A stretch of DNA of 64,000 nucleotides, taken from assembly GCF_016861565.1 (NCBI RefSeq), contig NZ_BOLK01000003.1, positions 1 to 64,000 of the forward strand. The letters are read 5' to 3'. Source of the DNA: Secundilactobacillus yichangensis (lineage in GTDB: Bacteria; Bacillota; Bacilli; Lactobacillales; Lactobacillaceae). Position numbers and translations under genes: made by a program. A model generated the notes under the pieces. That model worked only from the letters and a program-made list of their open reading frames with translations. It had not been told where the DNA came from and ran no database searches. This document shows, in pieces, positions 1 through 8,351 of the stretch (its first letter is position 1; each line of letters opens with the position of its first letter).

Positions 1-45
1 CAGCGTTCGTCCTGAGCCAGGATCAAACTCTCAATTTATGATTGT
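1..45 (-). rRNA. rrs: 16S rRNA, 5' end (partial, runs off the left edge)
   Basis: The reverse complement of the first ~38 bases carries the universal bacterial 16S start (AGAGTTTGATCCTGGCTCAG, then GACGAACGCTG). Only the first ~40 nt are inside the window, so the gene and the rest of the rrn operon continue to the left. The exact mature 5' end is placed at ~38-45 by analogy with other lactobacilli. The operon is transcribed leftward, the same way as most genes here. Confidence 0.97.
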
Positions 46-142
46 TTGTGACTCATTAATATTACTAGCGAAATTGACTTCGCAAATTACATTTGATATC
101 AGCCGAAACTGATATACCCTGCACATTTGTGAAACAAAACTT

Positions 143-160
143 TGTTCATTTTTCAAAGGT
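143..160 (-). promoter_or_regulatory. rrn leader boxA-like antitermination element
   Basis: The leader transcript between P2 and 16S contains CCTTTGAAAAATGAAC. It resembles the boxA (CTTTGAAAACTGAAC-type) element that recruits the Nus antitermination factors on Firmicute rRNA transcripts. The assignment rests on similarity and position only. Confidence 0.5.
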
Positions 161-183
161 CTACAGAATAACTCGACTCAATT

Positions 184-212
184 AGTATAACTAACTTGCA
201 AATTAATGTCAA
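184..212 (-). promoter_or_regulatory. rrn promoter P2
   Basis: On the minus strand TTGACA (212-207) and TATACT (189-184) are separated by exactly 17 bp. Transcription would start near 177, about 135 nt before the 16S 5' end. This is a near-consensus sigma-A promoter in the position expected for the proximal rrn promoter. Confidence 0.85.
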
Positions 213-347
213 CGTTTTTTTGAATCTTTATTCATTCACATTAACGACTAAATTATTAATACCGGGTCGAATCTAAGAGCGATTGAATATTAAATAGTTG
301 GATATTCATTCACATAATTAATATTGTGCTCTTTGACAACAGATAAA

Positions 348-376
348 ATAATACCAGCTATTAGCGACATGGTCAA
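348..376 (-). promoter_or_regulatory. rrn promoter P1
   Basis: On the minus strand TTGACC (376-371) and TATTAT (353-348) are 17 bp apart, 164 bp upstream of P2. Tandem promoters are usual for rrn operons. It begins 24 bp past the end of the upstream S1-domain gene. The 45-399 interval holds only these promoters and the rRNA leader; I see no gene in it. Confidence 0.7.
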
Positions 377-399
377 GGACAAATAAAAAATTAATTGAA

Positions 400-783
400 T
401 TATTTTGCAACAAATTCCCTTAGTGCTTCTTGAGCCCAAGCCTGTCGTCTTTTTTGGATTGGTTTAAAACCCTCGTGAACGTTTCGACTCGTCCAATAAT
501 GCTTATGATGATCCTCATTTTGAGGGGGTACCGGAGCAAGCGGTACCTGAGGTTCTTCCATGCATCTCAATGAGAGAGAAATCTTACCGGTAAATTCATC
601 AATGTCCAGTACGACAACGTCAATCTCATCGCCAACCGACAGATAATCATGAATGTCTTTGACAAATCCATAATGACACTCTGAAATATGAATTAACCCC
701 TGCACGTCATTACCAAGATTAACAAAAGCACCGTAAGGCTGAATCCCAGTTACTGTGCCATGAACACGATCGCCAATGCGCAT
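400..783 (-). CDS. S1-domain RNA-binding protein, CvfD/YugI (GSP13) family
   Basis: A 127-residue protein with one S1 (OB-fold) RNA-binding domain at about residues 1-75 (GDRVHGTVTGIQPYGAFV, then GLIHIS) and a short basic tail. Family members such as B. subtilis YugI and pneumococcal CvfD bind RNA or ribosomes and act as post-transcriptional or general stress regulators; that role here is inferred. The start ATG at 783 follows an AAGGAGT-type ribosome binding site. It sits just upstream of the rrn promoters and appears monocistronic, with the terminator of the preceding cyclophilin gene at 822-857. Confidence 0.85.
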   Translation of the reverse strand: MRIGDRVHGTVTGIQPYGAFVNLGNDVQGLIHISECHYGFVKDIHDYLSVGDEIDVVVLDIDEFTGKISLSLRCMEEPQVPLAPVPPQNEDHHKHYWTSRNVHEGFKPIQKRRQAWAQEALREFVAK

Positions 784-821
784 CGATCAGGACTCCTTTC
801 TTCTATAGAAATTAAAAATTT

Positions 822-857
822 AAAATAAAAAGCTTGAGGCCAACACACCCCAAGCTC
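822..857 (-). terminator. Rho-independent terminator of the cyclophilin gene
   Basis: On the minus strand an AGCTTG.../...CAAGCT stem (849-856 with 831-839) is followed by a T-rich run, just after the cyclophilin stop. Confidence 0.75.
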
Positions 858-870
858 CGTTCAATCCAAC

Positions 871-1455
871 CTAATCATCAATAGCGACTGATTCGATCAC
901 GATATCTTCCAATGGTTTGTCGGACTCATCCGTTTTCACCGTTGCCATTTGATCCACAACGTCCATTCCTTTTACTACTTGACCGAAAACAGTATGTCTA
1001 AAGTCTAACCAAGGTGTTCCACCCTTTTGATAGGCTTTAACGATTTCTTCGGGAAAATGGGCGTCCTTCATTTGCTGGGTCAGCTGTTCAGACATATGCT
1101 GATTTTGAACAATGAAGAACTGACTGCCATTAGTGTTAGGACCGCTGTTGGCCATTGAAACAGCACCGCGAAGATTATAGAGTTCTTTTGAAAACTCGTC
1201 TTCAAATGGTTCATCCCAAATACTTGAGCCGCCCATACCGGTACCCGTGGGATCACCGCCCTGAATCATGAAGTCATTAATCACACGGTGAAAAATAACT
1301 TCATCATAGTACTTGTTCTTAGCGAGCGTCACAAAGTTTTCAACCGCTTTAGGCGCTTGTTCTGGGAACAATTGAATCACAACATCACCCATTGATGAAT
1401 GGATGGTAGCCCGGGGGCCGTCAGCCTTATCGGGTTGTAACTGTGGATAGTTCAC
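871..1455 (-). CDS. Peptidyl-prolyl cis-trans isomerase, cyclophilin type
   Basis: A cytoplasmic cyclophilin of 194 residues that catalyses proline isomerisation. Visible motifs include FHRVI (residues 55-59), DFMIQGGDPTGTG, and NTNGSQFFI. It has no signal peptide. The open frame extends 38 codons further upstream, but the start is placed at GTG 1455 because GGAGG lies 8 nt before it and family members begin with a similar xNYPQL sequence. Upstream is a candidate promoter at 1487-1514; a terminator follows. The gene is divergent from dedA. Confidence 0.93.
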   Translation of the reverse strand: MNYPQLQPDKADGPRATIHSSMGDVVIQLFPEQAPKAVENFVTLAKNKYYDEVIFHRVINDFMIQGGDPTGTGMGGSSIWDEPFEDEFSKELYNLRGAVSMANSGPNTNGSQFFIVQNQHMSEQLTQQMKDAHFPEEIVKAYQKGGTPWLDFRHTVFGQVVKGMDVVDQMATVKTDESDKPLEDIVIESVAIDD

Positions 1456-1486
1456 ATTAATAACCTCCAAGTTTTCTTTCATATCT

Positions 1487-1514
1487 ATTATCCATGAAAT
1501 ACAGCTAAAAGCAA
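1487..1514 (-). promoter_or_regulatory. Candidate promoter of the cyclophilin gene
   Basis: TTGCTT (1514-1509) and GATAAT (1492-1487), 16 bp apart on the minus strand. This is the best match in the 1456-1770 gap, which otherwise holds only the dedA promoter region. Confidence 0.4.
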
Positions 1515-1723
1515 GTCTCACGCTATGGCAACGTTCAATAAAGGCCTTGAACACTACTAGCTGACACACTGATTAATTCATATGAAATTGTAACACATTG
1601 CTTCACTAATTTCTGATAGCAGCCCAAACACTGGAATACCTATTTACCCAGGTTTTAACCTCTTTTCAAAGTTACGATTCAATTAAATCCACTCGAATGG
1701 ACTTTTACCCATCAGTATTCTCT

Positions 1724-1731
1724 GATACAAT
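1724..1731 (+). promoter_or_regulatory. Candidate extended -10 for dedA
   Basis: TGATACAAT (1723-1731) matches the TGn-extended -10 pattern 40 bp before the dedA start. The -35 region is poor. Confidence 0.4.
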
Positions 1732-1770
1732 GTCAGCAACTTAAATTTTGAAAGGAAACCTTCTAACCTT

Positions 1771-2418
1771 ATGGGCCAATTGATTGATTTCGTACTTCAC
1801 ATTGACAGTCACATGGTTAACATCGTTACCACTTTTGGTGGCTGGTCATACGGCGTTCTCTTCCTGATTATTTTCATTGAAACCGGTGCGGTAATCCTGC
1901 CGTTCCTACCAGGTGATTCACTTCTCTTCGCTGCTGCTGCGTTAGCAGCTAACCCAGACTACCACCTCAGTATTGGTTTGTTTGCCGTCATTTTTCTGCT
2001 AGCTTCCATTGGCGGTGATTCAACCAATTTCTTTATTGGGCGTCGGGCGGGTATCGCAATCACTCATCACCCATTCTTTAGTCGTTTTATAAAAGAAGAA
2101 AACTTAGCATCCGCCAGAAAATTCTTTGAACGGCACGGTAAAATTGCCATTTTCTTAGCACGGTTTATGCCAATCATTCGAACCTTCGTGCCTTTTGTTG
2201 CCGCAACTTCCGATTATGAGTACCGCTCATTTCTGCGCTATAATATCCCCGCGTGTGTTACTTGGGTATTACTGTGCTGCGGCGGTGGTTACTTCTTTGG
2301 TAACATTGACTTCGTTAAAGCCCACTTTTCACTGGTTGTGCTTGGCATCATCGTCGTATCAATGATCCCAGCTTTTGTCGGCTTACTTAAAAGCCGCGGT
2401 CAAGTCAGCAAAGATTAA
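1771..2418 (+). CDS. DedA/SNARE-associated family membrane protein
   Basis: A 215-residue polytopic membrane protein of the DedA (VTT/SNARE-assoc) superfamily. It shows the typical re-entrant motif with PFLPGDSLLFAAA (about residues 44-56), GRRAG, and the conserved arginine-rich FLARFMPIIRTFVPF segment. Family members are implicated in undecaprenyl-phosphate or phospholipid flipping and proton-motive-force homeostasis; the substrate here is unknown. The ATG follows GAAAGGA. It is a single-gene unit divergent from the cyclophilin gene and shares a bidirectional terminator with the facing DUF1461 gene. Confidence 0.92.
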   Translation: MGQLIDFVLHIDSHMVNIVTTFGGWSYGVLFLIIFIETGAVILPFLPGDSLLFAAAALAANPDYHLSIGLFAVIFLLASIGGDSTNFFIGRRAGIAITHHPFFSRFIKEENLASARKFFERHGKIAIFLARFMPIIRTFVPFVAATSDYEYRSFLRYNIPACVTWVLLCCGGGYFFGNIDFVKAHFSLVVLGIIVVSMIPAFVGLLKSRGQVSKD

Positions 2419-2430
2419 TTGAAGCATACA

Positions 2431-2471
2431 AAAAAACTCTAGCCGGTTATGTAACCACGCTAGAGTTTTTA
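2431..2471. terminator. Bidirectional terminator between dedA and DUF1461
   Basis: AAACTCTAGC (ending 2443) pairs with GCTAGAGTTT (from 2459), with A and T runs on both flanks, so it can end transcription from either side. Confidence 0.88.
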
Positions 2472-3104
2472 TTTGTCTAAAAAAGTGCGTTTGCCGCGCC
2501 AAACTCCCCACAGCATAATGAGTTCAAACAAACCAAAGGCTAATAAGAAACACTGTGAAAAGAAGGTTTCCGGCAAGACAAGGATTACCGGATCGAATCG
2601 GGGATCGAATAACCAGTCAGAATTACGAAAAAGAACCTTATGGAAATCAATGAAAAACTGGTTAAAATTCACCAGCATCAGCAACGCCGCCAATACGGGT
2701 ACGATAGCTGCAGTCTGAAACGGCCGAATCAGCTTCCAAAGCATCTTCTTCACTGATAGTGTCTTCAGAAAATGAACTGCCGGCCAAATCGTCACGATCA
2801 AAACGCCATTATTCAACAGGAATAAGTGCTTAACATCGATAAAGTGCTGAAGACCACTTGGCGAAGTTGGAAAATCCATCATGTCCAGTTTCGTTACCCA
2901 TGGCAACTGCAAATACCCCAGTAATTGCAGGTAATTTTGGACGATTCGACTAGTTGATACCTGAACAATTTTTGATAAATGACCCAATTTAACGTTTAGC
3001 CAATACAGCCACACACTATTGATCGTCAAAAAGATCACCAGTGAAATAATAGCTAAGAATAGTGCTATCCATTGTAGTGTTACTTTAATTCGTTCCCTAG
3101 TCAT
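2469..3104 (-). CDS. DUF1461 (TIGR01906) integral membrane protein
   Basis: About 211 residues with four to five hydrophobic segments: one at the N-terminus, a soluble stretch with paired aromatic and acidic residues, then TM helices near residues 100-120, 130-150 and 180-205. It belongs to the TIGR01906/DUF1461 family, whose function is unknown and which is regularly encoded next to the TIGR01457 HAD phosphatase, as here. The start is uncertain: ATG 3104 overlaps the HAD stop by 8 bp (ATGACTAG) and suggests translational coupling; an in-frame ATG at 3122 is possible, and neither has a clear ribosome binding site. Confidence 0.8.
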   Translation of the reverse strand: MTRERIKVTLQWIALFLAIISLVIFLTINSVWLYWLNVKLGHLSKIVQVSTSRIVQNYLQLLGYLQLPWVTKLDMMDFPTSPSGLQHFIDVKHLFLLNNGVLIVTIWPAVHFLKTLSVKKMLWKLIRPFQTAAIVPVLAALLMLVNFNQFFIDFHKVLFRNSDWLFDPRFDPVILVLPETFFSQCFLLAFGLFELIMLWGVWRGKRTFLDK

Positions 3105-3882
3105 CTGCAACCGACCATTCATCTAAACTATCAATTTCATATGTGGGTGCGATCTTTTCCCGTGCCACTTGCTCACGGGTCGACAACCCTGTATAAACTA
3201 AAAGCGTATCAACACCGAACCGGATACCAGCAGTAATGTCAGTCTTGTAATTATCGCCGACCATCACCACTTGTGACTTCTCAAGACCAATCTGCTTCAA
3301 CGCATTGGCCATAATAATGGTCTCTGGTTTACCGATAATAATCGGTCGCTGCTGAGTCGTATAAGCCACCATTTCTACCAGTGACCCCGCTCCAGGAAGC
3401 ATCCCCCGTTCGTTAGGAATATTAGAATCTGGGTTGGTACCAATGAATTTTGCACCCGCGCGGATAGCTAGCGTTGCTAGTTCAAACTTATGGTAGGTCA
3501 CATCCGAATCAAGGCCGACAACCACGAAGTCGGGATGCCGTTCATTCAGTTCGAAGCCCTTGTCCAAAAAAGCTTGAATGAGTCCAATTTCGCCAATGAT
3601 ATAAACCCGGTTCTGTCCCTCCTCAGCAATACTAGCTACGTAGTCAGCAGTTGCTAACCCCGCAGTGTACACGTTGGCGGGCTGAACGCGAATATCATGA
3701 TTAGTCGCTAAATTGTCGACCACGTCAACAGGCAGCTTGGTGGTATTATTTGTGACGAATAAAAAGTCCTTGTTCGCCTTTTGCAGCCGTTCCACAAAAC
3801 GTTTTGCGGCCGGGATACGCCGTTTACCGGCATAAACTGTCCCATCCAGATCGATAAAGTAGCCATCATACTGTTTTTGCAT
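3097..3882 (-). CDS. HAD-superfamily hydrolase, TIGR01457 (NagD/YutF-like)
   Basis: A 261-residue class IIA HAD phosphatase. The nucleophile motif IDLDGTV has Asp11 and Asp13; VTNNTT (motif II) and the C-terminal VMVGDNYKTD (motif IV metal ligands) are present. Relatives dephosphorylate small phosphometabolites such as glycolytic intermediates or nucleotides; the true substrate is unknown. The ATG follows GAGGATT. The gene lies in the phosphatase operon, downstream of cobQ and overlapping the DUF1461 gene. In B. subtilis the homologue yutF also sits beside yutD. Confidence 0.88.
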   Translation of the reverse strand: MQKQYDGYFIDLDGTVYAGKRRIPAAKRFVERLQKANKDFLFVTNNTTKLPVDVVDNLATNHDIRVQPANVYTAGLATADYVASIAEEGQNRVYIIGEIGLIQAFLDKGFELNERHPDFVVVGLDSDVTYHKFELATLAIRAGAKFIGTNPDSNIPNERGMLPGAGSLVEMVAYTTQQRPIIIGKPETIIMANALKQIGLEKSQVVMVGDNYKTDITAGIRFGVDTLLVYTGLSTREQVAREKIAPTYEIDSLDEWSVADD

Positions 3883-3924
3883 TAAACACTAATCCTCTTT
3901 TTCTCAAATAATAAATTTTTACAC

Positions 3925-5433
3925 TTAATAATCCGTATCAGAAGCCGCTATGATTTGGTCGATTTTTGCCATGTCTACATTGTCTTCAATCACGTTAGCA
4001 AGCTTTTCGTACTGTTCTTCACGGTAAGCTGACATGGGTTTGCCCACTAAGCGTAACGGCTGAAGCCCTTTTGCAACCCGTAAACGGTCCAGCAGCTGCC
4101 GCGTCCAAGCCGTATTATCGAAGATCCCATGTAAATAGGTTCCCCAGACACTGCCATCCGGATTAACTGCACCATCTAAACGTTTTTCGGGTTGACCATT
4201 ATTTTCAACAATCGTTGCAAAAGATTTCGCACCTGGGCCCAAGGTCGTTTCACCCATGTGAATCTCATAACCACGGAGTTCAGTATGACCGTGTTTGGCA
4301 ACGGCCTGCGTGGTGGTCTTTTCACCGGTAAAAGTCGTTGCCACATCTAATAGACCCAGCCCATCTTGCACCGTCATTTCAGACTCGACGTGCTCAGGAT
4401 CGGCTAGCCGTTTCCCTAATAACTGATACCCACCGCAGATGCCAATGATCTGAGTCTTTTGCGCATGCAGTGCCTGAATTTCTTCCACAAAATGATGGGT
4501 CTTCAAATAAGTCAAATCTTCATTAGTATTCTTACTGCCTGGCAAAATTAAAACGTCCGGGCGCCCTAAATCCGCTGGTGTGGCCACGTAACGCAACGAC
4601 ACATCTGGCTGAATCGCCAAACTGTGAAAATCGGTAAAGTTAGCAATCTTCTGTAAGGCCAGCACTGCGATGTCTAAGTCTTTAGATTCATCTTTGACCC
4701 GTGACTGCCGCTGTAGAGCCACACTATCTTCTTCGTCCAAGTCCACATCCGTCATTGGAACAACGCCAATAACCGGGACCCCCGTCAACTCTTCAATTTT
4801 ACGGTTACCGGAAGCCAACTGAGAAGCATCACCGCGAAACTTATTGATGATAATTCCCTTGAACCGCTTTTGATCCTCTTTGGGCAATAATTTGATCGTC
4901 CCGTAGATTGAAGCGTACACGCCACCCTTATCAATATCGGCAACTAACACCACTGGCGCGTCCGCCATTTCAGCCATTCCCATGTTGACCAGTCCCTTAG
5001 TATCCGAGTTGATCTCAGCGGGACTACCGGCACCTTCAAGGACCATCACATCATTTTCCGCTGCCAGTGATTGATAAGTCTCAAGGATTCGCTGACGTAA
5101 GACGGGCTTTCGGGCACCATATTCTTCAGCATCCATATCGGCTAACACTTTACCCATATAGACGACCTGAGTGTCCCGCTCAGTGGATGGTTTCAGCAAT
5201 AACGGGTTCATCCGAACATCTGGTGTAACGCCGGCAGCTTCAGCTTGGACGGCCTGAGACCGCCCCATTTCCTTGCCATCGACGGTAATGTACGAATTTA
5301 ATGCAATATTTTGCGACTTAAATGGGGCAACCTTCAACCCACGATTTCGTAATACTCGGCACAGCCCAGCTGCCACCCAGCTTTTACCTGAATCCGAAGC
5401 CGTTCCTTGAAACATAATCGACTTGGTTCCCAT
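3925..5433 (-). CDS. cobQ: Cobyric acid synthase (CobQ/CbiP)
   Basis: At 502 residues this is full length for the glutamine amidotransferase that amidates four carboxylates of adenosylcobyrinic diamide. The N-terminal dethiobiotin-synthetase-like ATPase domain carries a P-loop (GTASDSGKSW, residues 10-19). The C-terminal class I amidotransferase domain has nucleophile Cys333 in GICGGYQLLG and His in YLHGIF. It is much longer than GatD, the CobQ-like peptidoglycan amidotransferase, so that alternative is rejected. No other cobalamin gene is in the window; cobQ lies between yutD and the yutF-like gene. Its ribosome binding site is a run of eight G bases. Confidence 0.92.
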   Translation of the reverse strand: MGTKSIMFQGTASDSGKSWVAAGLCRVLRNRGLKVAPFKSQNIALNSYITVDGKEMGRSQAVQAEAAGVTPDVRMNPLLLKPSTERDTQVVYMGKVLADMDAEEYGARKPVLRQRILETYQSLAAENDVMVLEGAGSPAEINSDTKGLVNMGMAEMADAPVVLVADIDKGGVYASIYGTIKLLPKEDQKRFKGIIINKFRGDASQLASGNRKIEELTGVPVIGVVPMTDVDLDEEDSVALQRQSRVKDESKDLDIAVLALQKIANFTDFHSLAIQPDVSLRYVATPADLGRPDVLILPGSKNTNEDLTYLKTHHFVEEIQALHAQKTQIIGICGGYQLLGKRLADPEHVESEMTVQDGLGLLDVATTFTGEKTTTQAVAKHGHTELRGYEIHMGETTLGPGAKSFATIVENNGQPEKRLDGAVNPDGSVWGTYLHGIFDNTAWTRQLLDRLRVAKGLQPLRLVGKPMSAYREEQYEKLANVIEDNVDMAKIDQIIAASDTDY

Positions 5434-5477
5434 GGCAGGCCCCCCCCTTTGTTATCAGCTCCGTTTAGACCACAACA

Positions 5478-6173
5478 CTAATCCTTTTTCTCCCGAATCG
5501 TAAATTTACGGTGCTGACTGTGACCAACCGTTTTTACGGTGCCGTGGCGCTGACTAACCGGTGTCTTTTTGACTGGCTTGACCTTTTCAACCGTGTAGGC
5601 TTTCTGCTGGCCATTGTTAGACGGTCGGTTAGTGTGCCTAGCGTGTGACCGCTTGCTGGCATTAGGCCGTTCAGACTTGCGTTCAGCCGGCTGTGCATTC
5701 TTATTTCGGTTACCAGAATGGTTACGGTTTTGCTGCTTAGCACCGTTATTTTGATTCCGGTTCGAACGGTGACTGCTTTCACGCTGTCTGGAACTTCGTT
5801 TAGGCATAACGACTTTAGCGTCCTCGTTATGCATCACAAAGTACGGGCAGCCGGTATTGCAGGCTTCATCCAGATAGTCTTGCAAAGCACTGATTTTAAG
5901 TTCACCAGCGACGTTGCGCTTATCATCATAAAAACCGCGCAACCGCAGCTGGCCAAAGCCCCAGTCCCCTACGAGATAATCGTAGCGGGAAAAATAGGTG
6001 TTGAACCGGTCGCTCAATTCAACCCGGTCAAAAGCATCACGGTAGTTAACCATGAGTTCGTACGGATGTTCATTGATTTGATAATGGGTTTCATCAACTG
6101 CCACGATAACCCCACCCGGTTCACGACTGGCACGTGCATCATCAATTAAAGTTTGTAAGGCTTTTTTATCCAT
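5478..6173 (-). CDS. yutD: YutD family protein with long basic tail
   Basis: A 231-residue protein. Residues ~1-110 form the conserved YutD (DUF1027) domain, with the YELMVNYRDAFD and YLVGDWGFGQLRLRGFY blocks. After ~125 comes a ~100-residue tail rich in Asn, Arg, Ser, His and Lys that looks disordered and nucleic-acid-binding. The function of the family is unknown. The start is ATG 6173, not the longer frame to 6221, because AAAGGAGG precedes it by 6 nt. It overlaps the yunD stop by 8 bp, so the two are probably coupled. Confidence 0.85.
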   Translation of the reverse strand: MDKKALQTLIDDARASREPGGVIVAVDETHYQINEHPYELMVNYRDAFDRVELSDRFNTYFSRYDYLVGDWGFGQLRLRGFYDDKRNVAGELKISALQDYLDEACNTGCPYFVMHNEDAKVVMPKRSSRQRESSHRSNRNQNNGAKQQNRNHSGNRNKNAQPAERKSERPNASKRSHARHTNRPSNNGQQKAYTVEKVKPVKKTPVSQRHGTVKTVGHSQHRKFTIREKKD

Positions 6174-7566
6174 GATCTTCCTCCTTTCTAATCGGATATT
6201 GTTTGGCGAGATAGTCGCCATAAACTGTTCTTAAAAGCTTACCATACATAATTTCATTTTGCCCGACAATCGAAATCGTTGGAAAAAACGGGATGAATAA
6301 ATAGTGGTCCGGCATGGCCACAGTATACGTCCGCAGCGGCGATAGAGACTCGCCACGAAAACGTACTGAACCATCATGTTTATTGTACGTGATTCCGGAA
6401 TAATTCAATGAACCGAAGACCTTACCGCGGAACCCCATTCCCTTGATTGGAAAACGGGACAAAAACTGGCGGTTCTTTTCCATTTCATGAATCAGCCGCC
6501 ACAGATCATAGCCGTTTAACGTTACTTTCATCACGTGCATGGCATGGGGCAGCATATCGTGCAAATGACTACGTGAAATGATGCCGGCTGGCAGATCCCG
6601 CAAGAATAAACCGCCGTTCAAAATGGCAGCATTCGTACCAGCGTAGTCTTCAAGAGCGGCCAGTCCTTCGCTGACCAGCCGTGAGTACCCCTGCCAATTC
6701 TTTTCCATCGCCACTGGGAGATCCGCCACTTTTCGTTCATCCAAAAGCTGCTCTCCCCGTTCTTCGTAACCTTCAACTTCCTGCAGATCACTGGTGGCTG
6801 CCTGCAAATTAGCCGTTTTAACAACGGAAGCTGACGACTTTACAATCCGGTGATCCGTCAGCTCCAATTGAATGGTACCCACGTACTCCCCATATTTGCC
6901 GGCCGCGCCTAACAGTGTGGTTTGATCATATTCACCATGGGATAACAAGTGATGTGTGTGGGCACCGAGAACGACATCGACTTCAGGAAACCGCTTGGCA
7001 ATCGAGCGGTCGACGTCCAGGCCAAGGTGCGACAGCAAAATACTGCAATCGTACTGCCCTTCATACTGTTTCAATAAATACGGCAGCATCCGTTCGACTG
7101 AAATCGGCTGCCACCCAAGCAGCGGATAAGTTAAGGTATACGGTGCCGTTAAGCCCAGCACCAGAACTCGGGTACCCGCCTTAGTGGTAATCAGCTTGGC
7201 CGGCAGGGCCCACTTAGGCTGAGTTTTCTTTGGTGTATTCAAAATATTACCAAGAATCACGTCAAAATTTGCGTGATCATACATATGAACCAGCTGCTCC
7301 CGCGAGTTCCCCAAACCTTCATTATTGCCGATGGTGACCCCGTCGTAATGAATCTGATTCATCAGGGTAACGTTAGCCTGCCCATTAGTCGCTTCGGTCA
7401 GCGGGTGAGCACGGTCCATGGCATCGCCAATATCAAAGGTCAGCACTTCGTGTCCAGCAGCTTTATACCGCTGCCGTTCTTCAATCAGGTAGCGACGAAT
7501 CTTCGGCCAATTTTCAAAGTGCGAATGCAAGTCATTGGTGTGTAAAATCGTAATTTTCTCAGTCAT
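6166..7566 (-). CDS. yunD: YunD-like bifunctional metallophosphatase/5'-nucleotidase
   Basis: A 466-residue enzyme with an N-terminal calcineurin-like domain (HTNDLHSHFENW, then FDIGD, NNEG, ShLGLD, LGAHTHH) and a C-terminal 5'-nucleotidase domain (AAILNGGLFLRDLPAG). Unlike secreted UshA-type enzymes it has no signal peptide or sortase motif, which matches cytoplasmic YunD; a UDP-sugar or nucleotide substrate is plausible but unproven. It lies 14 bp after the neighbouring metallophosphoesterase and overlaps yutD, so this is one operon. Confidence 0.9.
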   Translation of the reverse strand: MTEKITILHTNDLHSHFENWPKIRRYLIEERQRYKAAGHEVLTFDIGDAMDRAHPLTEATNGQANVTLMNQIHYDGVTIGNNEGLGNSREQLVHMYDHANFDVILGNILNTPKKTQPKWALPAKLITTKAGTRVLVLGLTAPYTLTYPLLGWQPISVERMLPYLLKQYEGQYDCSILLSHLGLDVDRSIAKRFPEVDVVLGAHTHHLLSHGEYDQTTLLGAAGKYGEYVGTIQLELTDHRIVKSSASVVKTANLQAATSDLQEVEGYEERGEQLLDERKVADLPVAMEKNWQGYSRLVSEGLAALEDYAGTNAAILNGGLFLRDLPAGIISRSHLHDMLPHAMHVMKVTLNGYDLWRLIHEMEKNRQFLSRFPIKGMGFRGKVFGSLNYSGITYNKHDGSVRFRGESLSPLRTYTVAMPDHYLFIPFFPTISIVGQNEIMYGKLLRTVYGDYLAKQYPIRKEEDHG

Positions 7567-7580
7567 GCCGCAGCTCCGTC

Positions 7581-8192
7581 CTATCTTCTCTTCTGAAAAT
7601 CGTTGTACTTGCCGGCCACCATTTCTTCGATTTCAGCCATGGAAAATGGCGTACCAAAAGGTGGTTTATGCTTTAAATAATCAGTTTCGGGTGTATCAAC
7701 ACCCACGTTAATATCTTCTTTAATGTTCACCGAATAATGGTGAATGTGACCGTGTAGATTGATGATCTGCTTCACGATTCCCATCATCATTGGGTAATGG
7801 GTCATATAGTACTGCCGATGATTGACTTTGATGATTGCTCCCACGTCGTGAAATTCAAATTTCGGTTTCCCGCCATAGGTGTAATTATGCTGCGCCAGGT
7901 ATTTAAACAACGCGCGATTATCATGATTACCCTTGATAAGTACTAAATGACCGTTTAACTGGTTCAATACATCCAAAACGGCCGCTTGAGCTGCCTTTTC
8001 TGGTCGAATAAAGTACAGTGCAATATCACCCAAGTGATACACAGTATCTTCTGGCGTCACCCGAGCGTTCCAGTGGTCAATGATTGTTTGGTTCATCTCT
8101 TCCACCGATTTAAATGGTCTGGGCGCAAAGTCAGAATTACCGAGTAGATCCTTATGAAAAAAATGTGTATCAGCGGTGAAATACAGTTGCAC
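7581..8192 (-). CDS. Metallophosphoesterase, calcineurin-like
   Basis: A 203-residue phosphoesterase beginning VQLYFTADTHFFH, with the metal-binding series DTHFFH, LGDIA, GNHDNR, MTHYP and LHGHIHH. It is of the short single-domain type encoded in many Firmicutes and phages; the substrate is unknown. The start is GTG 8192 because GAAGGGG lies just upstream, while the longer frame from TTG 8213 would bury that site. It is the first gene of the yunD-yutD-cobQ-HAD operon. Confidence 0.85.
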   Translation of the reverse strand: MQLYFTADTHFFHKDLLGNSDFAPRPFKSVEEMNQTIIDHWNARVTPEDTVYHLGDIALYFIRPEKAAQAAVLDVLNQLNGHLVLIKGNHDNRALFKYLAQHNYTYGGKPKFEFHDVGAIIKVNHRQYYMTHYPMMMGIVKQIINLHGHIHHYSVNIKEDINVGVDTPETDYLKHKPPFGTPFSMAEIEEMVAGKYNDFQKRR

Positions 8193-8312
8193 GCTTACCC
8201 CTTCTTCGTTCAAAAATTAATCCAATAAAAAATACATCACTACTTTAGTTTACCATGATACCCCTTGGATAGGAAAGCAACCGGACTGATTTACACCGTC
8301 CTCAAGCCAAAT

Positions 8313-8340
8313 TAAAAAGCCGGGAAGAATAGTCCCCGAC
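8313..8340 (-). terminator. Terminator of the amino acid permease gene
   Basis: GTCGGG and CCCGGC arms (8340-8335 with 8324-8319) followed by a T run on the minus strand. Confidence 0.8.
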
Positions 8341-8351
8341 CTTTACAAAAC

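Noticed and set aside
3925-5433. GatD-type peptidoglycan amidotransferase
   Set aside because: The protein is twice the length of GatD and carries the N-terminal ATPase domain of CobQ.
5718-6149. 143-codon open frame on the plus strand
   Set aside because: Antisense to yutD, no start signals, and composition of a shadow frame.
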